36,111 nucleotides of DNA, taken from positions 1 to 36,111 of the forward strand of contig CANFHJ010000015.1 of the NCBI GenBank assembly GCA_947446605.1, given 5' to 3'. Positions 15,822 through 24,268 of this stretch are shown piece by piece. Made by a program: the position numbers and the translations under genes. The notes under the pieces are model-generated. The model saw only the letters and a program-made list of their open reading frames with translations, ran no database searches and had not been told where the DNA came from. The first letter of the stretch is position 1; every line of letters starts with the position of its first letter. Source of the DNA: Bacteroidota bacterium. GTDB taxonomy: Bacteria > Bacteroidota > Bacteroidia > UKL13-3.

Positions 15822-16952
15822 CTATAAATTAAAGCCCAAACTCCATTCCATAAAATCTGATTGCAATTGCTGTTTTTTGTTAATGGTTCCTTTGAAAAAC
15901 AAGCCTGAATAAAGGTGTTTGGTGATTTGATAACCTAGGCCAAATCTTACGTAAATGGGTTCTTTCACGTATTTCATTGGAGTTAAATAATGGTATATGC
16001 CAAGTGGGAAAAACAATTTACCCAATTCCATTCGGTTGTATAGTCCAATTGCCAAAAAATACTTTTGGTTTTCGGCAACATCGCTAATCCTTAATTTGGA
16101 CGCGTATAATAATACTTGTGTGGCATCGTAAAATGCATCCAAACCTAAACCAATTCCATATAATTTATTTAAAGACAAATAGGCATTGTTACTAATGGTG
16201 AAAACAGGAAATTTGGTGATATAATTAAAATAGCCTAATTCCCTGTATGCACCAGCAATATTGAGCATATAGTGCAATTTCTTTTGACTTATTTGGTAAT
16301 TCGGTTTTTGAATAAGAATGCCATTTTTGCCATGAGGAAAATAACTCAATCCCACATTTCCATAAATAATATTGATGCCTCCATTGGGCATCTTTAAGCT
16401 GCCATTGGATACATGGTATAAGCCTGTACCCAAAGTAAGTTGCAAATTCTCCTTGAGTTGAATTTGCGAATGAATGCCCCAATCAAATGCAAAATTTACC
16501 CCAGAACTAATTGCCCTGTTATCGAAATTATTTTGTTCGTGGTATTGTTTGCTGTTGAAGTTAATGCCATAGGATAACTTCATGCCAATTTGAAATTGCT
16601 GCTTATTTAATAATGGAACAAAATAGGAGGGAAGTATGCCCAAACAATAGCCAAAGGTATCCACATTATTCATTTGAATAATTCTTGCCTGAAGTGCCAT
16701 TCTTGCCTTCCCAAAGCTTTCGGTAAATGCCTCTTTTTTTAAGCCATATTGAACCCATGAAATGTCAATACCTTGGGGAATACCATTTAAACTGGCTCCT
16801 GTCTTTATAACTGGATTCGAAGCAAAATGATAACCAGTAAAATAAGCTACTTCAAAACCTCTTGTTCTTTCATTATCGGTTTGAGCCAATACCAATTGAG
16901 GACTTAAAAAAATAAAGCAATAGAAAAAAAATGCATTTATAGCAGGTTTCAT
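15822..16952 (-). CDS. Acyloxyacyl hydrolase / PagL-like outer-membrane protein
   Basis: Signal peptide; beta-barrel pattern with GTGLYHVSNGSLKMPNGGINIIYGNVGLSYF (HxSN motif). Confidence 0.8.
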   Translation of the reverse strand: MKPAINAFFFYCFIFLSPQLVLAQTDNERTRGFEVAYFTGYHFASNPVIKTGASLNGIPQGIDISWVQYGLKKEAFTESFGKARMALQARIIQMNNVDTFGYCLGILPSYFVPLLNKQQFQIGMKLSYGINFNSKQYHEQNNFDNRAISSGVNFAFDWGIHSQIQLKENLQLTLGTGLYHVSNGSLKMPNGGINIIYGNVGLSYFPHGKNGILIQKPNYQISQKKLHYMLNIAGAYRELGYFNYITKFPVFTISNNAYLSLNKLYGIGLGLDAFYDATQVLLYASKLRISDVAENQKYFLAIGLYNRMELGKLFFPLGIYHYLTPMKYVKEPIYVRFGLGYQITKHLYSGLFFKGTINKKQQLQSDFMEWSLGFNL

Positions 16953-16968
16953 TGGTTCGAACACAATT

Positions 16969-17850
16969 TTAAAAACGCCAAAAGCACATACTTAAAATGC
17001 CGGTTAACATAATTACTTTGGCAATAAAACTCAATTGTGTAAAGTTCTTTTTTATATCAGCTTTGTTAATGAGATTGGCCATATAGGCCATGGGTAACAA
17101 AACAAAAATACCCATATAAATTAAGAAATATTTATTGGTATTGGCGCCACTTAAACTTAAATTGGTAAAGGCAGAACAATAGAGCAATGTTAATCCAATT
17201 AAAATAATATGTAAACCCATAATTACCTTTTTTGTCTTTCTAATACCTAAAACAATTGGAAGCGTTTTGCACTTGAATTTTTCGTCGCCTCTCAAATCCT
17301 CTGTATCTTTAATAATTTCTCTTTGAAGGGTGCTTAAAAAGGCAAATATGCCATACACCCAAATTCCTGCTTGCATTACATTTGAATCGTATGGGAGTAA
17401 AATAAAAATGGTGAATGCTGTAAGTAAAGCTACCAAAACATTTCCAGTGAGGTACATTTTTTTGAGCAACTGCGAGTAAATCCATAAACTCAATGCGCAA
17501 AGACTTACCATAAGTGCTAATTTCTTGCTCAATTGATAGCTGATGAGAATTGCAATGGCATTTAACCCTAAATGCAAAAACATGGCCCATCGCCTCGAAA
17601 TACTTTTACCTACAATAACTTTCTCTGGTTTGTTTACCAAATCAAGCATTACATCCATATAGTCATTAATAATATAACCTGCTGCTGCTACTAAAAATGT
17701 TAGGGTTAATAAGCCAATAAAATTAGGCGCTAAAAGTTGTTGAATGGCAATGCTTGGACTCAAAAAATAATATGCAAAAATTTGTGCGGCAACAATAATT
17801 AATAGGTTATTGATCCGTATGAGTTTGCAAAAATTTTTCAAGGTTTCCAT
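16969..17850 (-). CDS. UbiA family prenyltransferase (geranylgeranylglycerol-phosphate geranylgeranyltransferase-like)
   Basis: AAGYIINDYMDVMLDLVNKPEKVIVGKSISRR (NDxxDxxxD), REIIKDTEDLRGDEKFKCKTLPIVLG. Confidence 0.9.
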   Translation of the reverse strand: METLKNFCKLIRINNLLIIVAAQIFAYYFLSPSIAIQQLLAPNFIGLLTLTFLVAAAGYIINDYMDVMLDLVNKPEKVIVGKSISRRWAMFLHLGLNAIAILISYQLSKKLALMVSLCALSLWIYSQLLKKMYLTGNVLVALLTAFTIFILLPYDSNVMQAGIWVYGIFAFLSTLQREIIKDTEDLRGDEKFKCKTLPIVLGIRKTKKVIMGLHIILIGLTLLYCSAFTNLSLSGANTNKYFLIYMGIFVLLPMAYMANLINKADIKKNFTQLSFIAKVIMLTGILSMCFWRF

Positions 17851-18455
17851 TATAAAGTATCTTCGTTTTTGTCGTTTAGGTTAATAGCTCCACCCGAAAT
17901 AATAAACTGCATCAATTTACTACTTTCGCCCTGGAATGGTTTGATTTTATTTTTATCGACAAAAAACAAATTCCCCGAAAAGGCATAAGAATGCGGCATG
18001 TAAACGGCAACTATTCCTGGTAAATTAAGTTGTGTTAAATCGTCTTGCGTAATAAATCCTGGTTTGTAAACCCCCGGATTTAATTCAACAATTACAGGTT
18101 TAGAAAATTTCTTTTTCTCTCCAACAAAAGCTTCAATTAAATCTTTAACTGATGTGTAAATTGTTTTTACCAAAGGTATGCTCGAGAAAAAATCGTCCAT
18201 TAAATCTACTATAGGACGCGTAATGATGGTTGAACCTATAAAACCCATGCTGGTGATGGTAACAATTACAATAATAAAGCCCAGACCCGGTGTGTCTAAT
18301 AGCAATACCGCATCAATGGATTCCATTAATGAACGAATAATTTTATAAGTTGCGTAAATAGGTAATGTTATGAGCAATCCCTTTAGGAAGTAGCTCAATA
18401 ATTTACGCATCCTTGCGCCAAAAGTTTTTTTTATTTTTTCCTTACCTAAGTCCAT
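17850..18455 (-). CDS. DUF502 domain-containing membrane protein
   Basis: YFLKGLLITLPIYATYKIIRSLMESID, PLVKTIYTSVKDLIEAF, GIVAVYMPHSYAFSGNLFFVDKNKIKP. Confidence 0.88.
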   Translation of the reverse strand: MDLGKEKIKKTFGARMRKLLSYFLKGLLITLPIYATYKIIRSLMESIDAVLLLDTPGLGFIIVIVTITSMGFIGSTIITRPIVDLMDDFFSSIPLVKTIYTSVKDLIEAFVGEKKKFSKPVIVELNPGVYKPGFITQDDLTQLNLPGIVAVYMPHSYAFSGNLFFVDKNKIKPFQGESSKLMQFIISGGAINLNDKNEDTL

Positions 18456-18457
18456 TG

Positions 18458-20233
18458 CTAATAGTCAATTTCTAATCCAAGACCTTGAACCAAATCCCCT
18501 AATTCGGGTTTTTTATCAATCATACGTTTCAGTTGGTCAGATTTGCTAACCTTACTCAAATGTACTATTCTGTCTTTATTGATGGTGAAATTAATTTCTA
18601 AATCAAAATTCTGAAGGGTTTTTCTCAGAAATGGAATTAAATCCATTCTTTCTTCTTCCATCATTTCACTTTCGAGCTGACTCTTTAATTCAATTTCTAC
18701 TTTTATTGGGCTAGCAAAATTAATAGGAGATTCTTTTAAAAATGCGGTATATCTGGATTTTCCACCATTTTCAAGTTTGTTTAGATAGTTCGTCCAAACT
18801 TCTTTAAATTCTTCTTCAGTAAAAGGTTTATTGTCAACTTTTGCTTCAATAATTCCTTCTCCTAACTGTTGCTGCTGAACTTCTTCCTCCTTTTGTTTTG
18901 TTACCTGTTCGCGCATTCGCTCTAATTGCGTTTTTCCATTGCTTTGTATTGCATTTGGAGCAACTAAATCTTGGCTTGAAGTAGTTATAGGATTTGTTAT
19001 TTCAATTGCATCTGGAATTGCAGGAACTGGATTGCTTGCAATTTGTGGAGTAGCTGTAATTACTGGGGATGGGGTATTGCTGACTACATTAATTTTTTTT
19101 TTCTCATCAACCATTGGTTGCTGAGTAGAAAGTTGAATGGCTCTTTGAAGATTACATAACTTCATTAAGGCTAATTCTACATGCAATCGTTGGTTCTTAC
19201 TAAGTTTATAGTTAAAGTCGGTTTGGTTCAGCATATTCAATGCATTTAATAACCAACTGCTATTACAACTTTGCGCTTGTTGAGAAAATTTAGCCGCCAC
19301 ATTGGGTGCAACCTCCAATAATCTTAATGTGTCTGGATGTTTACAAACCATTAAATTTCTAATATGCTCACTAAAGCCTTGTAAGAAATGTTGTGCCTCA
19401 AAACCATTGCTTAAAATATCATCAAACAACAATAAGCTGCCGGCTAAATTTCCTGAAAGCAATAAATTGGTCGCACGAAAATAATAATCGTAATCAAGAA
19501 TATTTAAATTAGCAATAACATCTGCATAGCTAATTTTATTGCCGCTAAAGCTTACAATTCTATCAAAAATTGAAAGGGCATCACGCATGGCACCATCAGA
19601 TTTCTTGCCTATTACATGCAATGCTTCTTCCTCTGCTTGAATGTTTTCCTTTTCGCAAATGGTTTTTAATTGCTTAACAGCATCGTCTATTTTTATTCTA
19701 TGGAAATCAAAAACCTGGCAACGACTTAAAATTGTTGGAAGGATTTTGTGTTTCTCTGTGGTGGCTAAAATAAATTTAGCGTAGGGAGGAGGTTCCTCTA
19801 ATGTTTTAAGAAAGGCATTAAAAGCTTGCGTACTCAACATGTGCACCTCATCTATAATATAGATTTTGTATTGCGCACCTTGTGGAGCATAACGCACTTG
19901 GTCAACCAATGCCCTAATATCATCTACCGAGTTATTGGAAGCAGCATCCAATTCATATATGTTAAAGGAAGCATTTGCATTAAAAGCCCTGCAACTGTCA
20001 CATTCGTTGCAAGCTTCAAAATCTGCACTTAAATTGGTGCAATTAATGGTTTTAGCTAATAAACGGGCAGAGGTTGTTTTACCTACACCCCTTGGTCCAC
20101 AAAACAAAAAGGCGTGAGCCAAGTGCCTATTCTTAATCGCATTTTTGAGTGTTTGAACAACATGTTCCTGCCCAACCACCGTGTCAAAACGATCGGGTCT
20201 GTATTTGCGCGCACTCACCACAAAATTTTCCAT
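18458..20233 (-). CDS. dnaX: DNA polymerase III subunit gamma/tau
   Basis: ARKYRPDRFDTVVGQEHVVQTLKNAIKNRHLAHAFLFCGPRGVGKTTSARLLAKTINC; Zn ribbon CNECDSC; IIDEVHMLSTQAFNAFLKTLEEPP. Confidence 0.98.
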   Translation of the reverse strand: MENFVVSARKYRPDRFDTVVGQEHVVQTLKNAIKNRHLAHAFLFCGPRGVGKTTSARLLAKTINCTNLSADFEACNECDSCRAFNANASFNIYELDAASNNSVDDIRALVDQVRYAPQGAQYKIYIIDEVHMLSTQAFNAFLKTLEEPPPYAKFILATTEKHKILPTILSRCQVFDFHRIKIDDAVKQLKTICEKENIQAEEEALHVIGKKSDGAMRDALSIFDRIVSFSGNKISYADVIANLNILDYDYYFRATNLLLSGNLAGSLLLFDDILSNGFEAQHFLQGFSEHIRNLMVCKHPDTLRLLEVAPNVAAKFSQQAQSCNSSWLLNALNMLNQTDFNYKLSKNQRLHVELALMKLCNLQRAIQLSTQQPMVDEKKKINVVSNTPSPVITATPQIASNPVPAIPDAIEITNPITTSSQDLVAPNAIQSNGKTQLERMREQVTKQKEEEVQQQQLGEGIIEAKVDNKPFTEEEFKEVWTNYLNKLENGGKSRYTAFLKESPINFASPIKVEIELKSQLESEMMEEERMDLIPFLRKTLQNFDLEINFTINKDRIVHLSKVSKSDQLKRMIDKKPELGDLVQGLGLEIDY

Positions 20234-20286
20234 GCCGCAAAATAAAAATAAAAAGTGAATTTAAAACGGAAAAGCGTCTTCTTAAT

Positions 20287-22314
20287 TTAAGAAAGGGGTA
20301 ACTCTATGTAAAAGGTTGAGCCAGAATTAGGTGTGCTTTCCACATTAATTTTTCCGCCATGACTTTCAACTATAGATTGGGTAATGGCTAAGCCAATTCC
20401 AATACTGCGTTCCATCTCCAATCCAACTCTACCCGATGGTGTATTTCTTTCAAAAATTTGGCCAATCAAATCTTTACCCATTCCAATGCCTTCATCCCTG
20501 ATGCTAATTTTGCAATAATTACCATCAATCAATTGATTGATATAGATATTACAACCTCTCGGACTAAATTTAATGGCATTCATAAGAATGTTCATCAAAA
20601 CCCTTTTTATGCGTTCGTGATCAAATTTTAATTCTAAATCGCTCGATTGCTCAAATAAAATTGAAATATGTTTAGGCTTTGCTCTAAATTGTAGCAAATG
20701 GATAGATTCTTGAATGAGGTGCTTAATATTGCCATGTCTTTTATTTAGTTGGAGCTTGCCATTGTCAATCATGCTCTCATCCAAAATATCTTCCATGATA
20801 TTTAATGCCAATAAACAGCTGCTGCGTATAAGTTTAATATAATCTGCGGCTTCTTGTTCCTTTAGATCGGTTTCAGAAAGAAAATCATTTAAATTCATCA
20901 CATTCCCAATTGGAGTGCGCAAATCATGGGCAACACTTTGAATTAAAAAAGATTTATTCTTGTTTACTTTTATCAATTCTAGGTTCAAGACCTCCGTGGC
21001 ATTTTTTTGCTCATTTATTTTGAGGTTAAAATCGCTGAGCAATTTATTTTTTTGCCTTAGTTTAGCCTGTCCAATAAATGCCAAAACAGTCAATAGAATG
21101 GCAAGAACCACCATAGTAATAACAACCTTGTTTGTTAATCCCTTGTAATTATTTTCACTGCGTAAAAGATCATTGAGTGTTTTTTGGTTCTCCAAATCAT
21201 GAATGAGAATTTCTTTACTATAATTTCTATTTTCTGTTATTTTATCTATTGAATCCTCAATTGCCATATATAACTTCTGCGCCTCAAAAGCATTTTTATA
21301 ATCTTGCTTGGCAAATTTCAATTCAGCTAATTGCTTATAATAACTACTTTTTGCCTCTTCAAAATTTTTACCGCTATTGATTAATGACCAAACTATTCCT
21401 AATTCTACTTCTGCTAAAGCAAATTTCTTCTGTTTAGTTAAGAAATTTATTAAGGTAATTTTGCTGTAAATAGCATGCAAAGTTTCGTGATTTTTAGGTT
21501 CAAGGGAAGTTTCAATTCCTTCTCGTAAATATTTTTCTGCAAGGGCATAATTACCCATTCTTCCATAAATTGAACCGATATTGCTATTTAACACAGCCAT
21601 TGGTCGTTCATTGTCTATGATTGATTCTTGGCAATACAACAAAGCCTTTTTTGAGTAGGCCAAGGCTTTGCCAAAATCTTTGGTTTGCAGATAGGTAAGG
21701 GAAATATTACTTAAGCTGTTTTGAACCCAATAAGCACATTCTGGATCTTCTCTATCGTACTTTTTATATATAGAATAGGCCGAGAAAAAATAAGAACGTG
21801 CCTTAATATAATTTTTGTCTGAATAATAAATCAGCCCAATTTTATTATATAAGTAGGCTATTTTTTGAGCATTATTAATAAGTTCATACTCATCTAATGC
21901 TTTTAGAAAATAGGGAATAGCATTTTTTAAATCGCCTATATGCTCAAAATGGCTGGCAAATCCTAAAAAAGCACTGGCTAATAAATCATGGTTCTCAATT
22001 TTCTTTGCCGCGTTTAAAAATAATAACAAATATTCTTGCTGTTCCCCTAGTCTTTCCTCATGCAGCGCTGTAGAAGCTTTTATTTCATAATAAATGGCCG
22101 TTTCATCATTTTCGCGCCATAATTCAATTTTCTTTTCTAAGCTTTTGGTAGCAAGCTTGGCCTGTTCAATTTTTTCTTGATCCAATAAGGATTTTATTGT
22201 AAGCAATTGATCTTTAATGCTTTCTTTTTGTGAAAAGGCAAACTCAGCATTAAATAGCATGGTAAAAGCCAAAATAATTGGCAGGGCAATTTTGATTGTT
22301 TTGTTTTTTACCAT
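20287..22314 (-). CDS. TPR-repeat membrane sensor histidine kinase
   Basis: TPRs; H box SVAHDLRTPIGNVMNLNDFL; N box RVLMNILMNAIKFSP; G boxes DEGIGMGKDLIGQIFER, SIGIGLAITQSIVESHGGKI; start at MVKNKT. Confidence 0.92.
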   Translation of the reverse strand: MVKNKTIKIALPIILAFTMLFNAEFAFSQKESIKDQLLTIKSLLDQEKIEQAKLATKSLEKKIELWRENDETAIYYEIKASTALHEERLGEQQEYLLLFLNAAKKIENHDLLASAFLGFASHFEHIGDLKNAIPYFLKALDEYELINNAQKIAYLYNKIGLIYYSDKNYIKARSYFFSAYSIYKKYDREDPECAYWVQNSLSNISLTYLQTKDFGKALAYSKKALLYCQESIIDNERPMAVLNSNIGSIYGRMGNYALAEKYLREGIETSLEPKNHETLHAIYSKITLINFLTKQKKFALAEVELGIVWSLINSGKNFEEAKSSYYKQLAELKFAKQDYKNAFEAQKLYMAIEDSIDKITENRNYSKEILIHDLENQKTLNDLLRSENNYKGLTNKVVITMVVLAILLTVLAFIGQAKLRQKNKLLSDFNLKINEQKNATEVLNLELIKVNKNKSFLIQSVAHDLRTPIGNVMNLNDFLSETDLKEQEAADYIKLIRSSCLLALNIMEDILDESMIDNGKLQLNKRHGNIKHLIQESIHLLQFRAKPKHISILFEQSSDLELKFDHERIKRVLMNILMNAIKFSPRGCNIYINQLIDGNYCKISIRDEGIGMGKDLIGQIFERNTPSGRVGLEMERSIGIGLAITQSIVESHGGKINVESTPNSGSTFYIELPLS

Positions 22315-22319
22315 GTACG

Positions 22320-22327
22320 CAAAAATA
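22320..22327 (-). promoter_or_regulatory. Candidate -7 box TATTTTTG for the histidine kinase gene
   Basis: Exact TAnnTTTG on the minus strand, 5 nt before ATG at 22314. Confidence 0.35.
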
Positions 22328-22440
22328 GCAATTGGAATAATATTTCTCCCGATAAGCATGTAATTTTGGCGTTTTATGATATAATTTAGGGTTTTTAGGA
22401 TAATATTTAGGCATTTGCTTGATTATCTAAAAAAAAAGCC

Positions 22441-22448
22441 TAGTTTCG
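22441..22448 (+). promoter_or_regulatory. Candidate -7 box TAGTTTCG for the rpsF operon
   Basis: TAnnTTYG with upstream TTTG at 22414 (23 nt spacing), 31 nt before rpsF ATG. Confidence 0.4.
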
Positions 22449-22479
22449 CGGTCCTTTTTAAATAAATTCCTCAGTAAAG

Positions 22480-22890
22480 ATGGCAACTAAAACCAAATCT
22501 AAAACAGCAGAGACGGTTGTCTTAAAAGACTATGAGTCAGTGATTGTATTCACTCCCGTACTCTCCGAAGAGCAGTTGAAAGATGCAGTATCTAAGTACC
22601 GCAAATTGATCACTGACGACGCCGGCGAGCTGGTTCATGAAGAAAACTGGGGTTTGACTAAACTAGCGTATCCAATTCAGAAGAAGTCAACTGGCTTCTA
22701 TGTTTTGCTAGAGTACAGGTCAAAACCAGATTTTATTTCAAAATTTGAACTAGCTTTCAGACGCGACGAACGTATCATGCGTTATTTAACTGTGTCTCTA
22801 GACAGACATGCAGTAATCTACAACCAACGTAAACGCAATGGTGAATTCAACCAGGGCAAAAAAGATCAAAAACAGGAAGGAGCGAAGTAA
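22480..22890 (+). CDS. rpsF: 30S ribosomal protein S6
   Basis: YESVIVFTPVLSEEQLKDAVSKY..ENWGLTKLAYPIQKKSTGFYVLLEYRSKPDFISKFELAFRRDERIMRYLTV. Confidence 0.98.
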   Translation: MATKTKSKTAETVVLKDYESVIVFTPVLSEEQLKDAVSKYRKLITDDAGELVHEENWGLTKLAYPIQKKSTGFYVLLEYRSKPDFISKFELAFRRDERIMRYLTVSLDRHAVIYNQRKRNGEFNQGKKDQKQEGAK

Positions 22891-22892
22891 GT

Positions 22893-23171
22893 ATGAAAAA
22901 GAAAGCAAACGCATCATCTCCAGCTATGGTTTTTAACACCATGCCTGAAGCACCTCAAAAGAAGAAATTCTGTCGATTCAAAAAGAATGGTATCAAGTAT
23001 CTTGATTACAAAGACGCAAATTTCCTTTTGAAATTCGTAAACGATCAAGGGAAAGTTCTTCCCCGCAGGTTAACCGGTACTTCTTTGAAGTATCAGCGCA
23101 AGGTGTCACAGGCAATTAAACGTGCCCGTCACATCGCAGTATTACCTTTTACAGGCGATTCTTTAAAATAA
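22893..23171 (+). CDS. rpsR: 30S ribosomal protein S18
   Basis: KKKFCRFKKNGIKYLDYKDANFLLKFVNDQGKVLPRRLTGTSLKYQRKVSQAIKRARHIAVLPF. Confidence 0.98.
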   Translation: MKKKANASSPAMVFNTMPEAPQKKKFCRFKKNGIKYLDYKDANFLLKFVNDQGKVLPRRLTGTSLKYQRKVSQAIKRARHIAVLPFTGDSLK

Positions 23172-23183
23172 GGAGACCAGACA

Positions 23184-23624
23184 ATGAAGATTATTTTAAA
23201 AGAAAACATGAAAAACCTTGGTCACCAAGGTGATGTTGTGGAAGTAAAAAATGGTTATGCAAATAACTTCTTATTCCCACGTGGCATGGCAATCATGGCA
23301 ACAGCCAGTAACCTAAAAATGCACGAAGAAAACAACCGTCAAGGTGCGTTGAAACGTGAAAAAATGAAAACCGATGCTTTGGCAATGGCTGAGCAATTGA
23401 AAGAAATGTCTATTACCATCGTAACCAAAGCTGGTGCAAATGGTAAAATATTTGGTTCAATTACACCATTACAAGTAACACAAGGTCTTAAAAACAAAGG
23501 CTTTGAAATCGACAGACGTAAAATTGAAATACACGATGTGAAAACATTGGGTAGCTATGAAGCAACTTTAAACTTACACCGTGATGTTACAGTTAACATT
23601 ACAGTTGAAGTAGTTGGTGAATAA
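23184..23624 (+). CDS. rplI: 50S ribosomal protein L9
   Basis: MKIILKENMKNLGHQGDVVEVKNGYANNFLFPRGMAIMAT. Confidence 0.98.
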   Translation: MKIILKENMKNLGHQGDVVEVKNGYANNFLFPRGMAIMATASNLKMHEENNRQGALKREKMKTDALAMAEQLKEMSITIVTKAGANGKIFGSITPLQVTQGLKNKGFEIDRRKIEIHDVKTLGSYEATLNLHRDVTVNITVEVVGE

Positions 23625-23644
23625 TTATTACGACTTAATTAATT

Positions 23645-23672
23645 AAAAAAACCACCTTCGGGTGGTTTTTTT
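23645..23672. terminator. Bidirectional intrinsic terminator between rplI and ribE
   Basis: AAAAAACCACC-TTCG-GGTGGTTTTTTT; C(UUCG)G tetraloop; right edge overlaps the ribE stop codon. Confidence 0.88.
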
Positions 23673-24264
23673 ATGCCCTATTGGCAAGCTGCTTCTGGAT
23701 ATACTTACCTAAAATATCAAATTCTAAATTTACGGCATCCCCAATTTCTAATCCTTTGAAATTGGTATGTTCATAGGTATACGGAATAATAGCTACCGAA
23801 AAAATATTGCCATCGCATTGAACAACGGTTAAACTGGTGCCATTAATGCAAATACTTCCCTTTGCTACCAATAAATCTGCCTGTTGCTTTTGGTTCAATG
23901 TAAATTCAAATTCCCAACTGCCATTTTTATCTTCAATTTTGCTACATGTTGCCCAATCATCTACATGGCCCTGCACAATATGACCATCAAACCTGCCATT
24001 GGCCATCATGCAGCGCTCTATATTCATTTTATGCCCTATGGCCAAACTTCCTAAGTTTGTTTTAGCAAGCGTTTCGGCAATGGCTGTTACCCTGTGCGCA
24101 TTTTCTCTTAGTTCAACAACTGTTAAACACACGCCATTATGAGCCACACTTTGGTCTATTTTTAATTCATGGCTTAGCTTCGATCCAATCCATAAGTCTA
24201 AATTACTATTGCTTTGAATAAGCTCCAAAACAGTTCCTGTGGTTTCAATTATTCCTGTAAACAC
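23671..24264 (-). CDS. ribE: Riboflavin synthase (alpha subunit type)
   Basis: MFTGIIETTGTVLEL, VAHNGVCLTVVE, RFDGHIVQGHVD, GSICINGTSLTV. Confidence 0.97.
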   Translation of the reverse strand: MFTGIIETTGTVLELIQSNSNLDLWIGSKLSHELKIDQSVAHNGVCLTVVELRENAHRVTAIAETLAKTNLGSLAIGHKMNIERCMMANGRFDGHIVQGHVDDWATCSKIEDKNGSWEFEFTLNQKQQADLLVAKGSICINGTSLTVVQCDGNIFSVAIIPYTYEHTNFKGLEIGDAVNLEFDILGKYIQKQLANRA

Positions 24265-24268
24265 TGCC

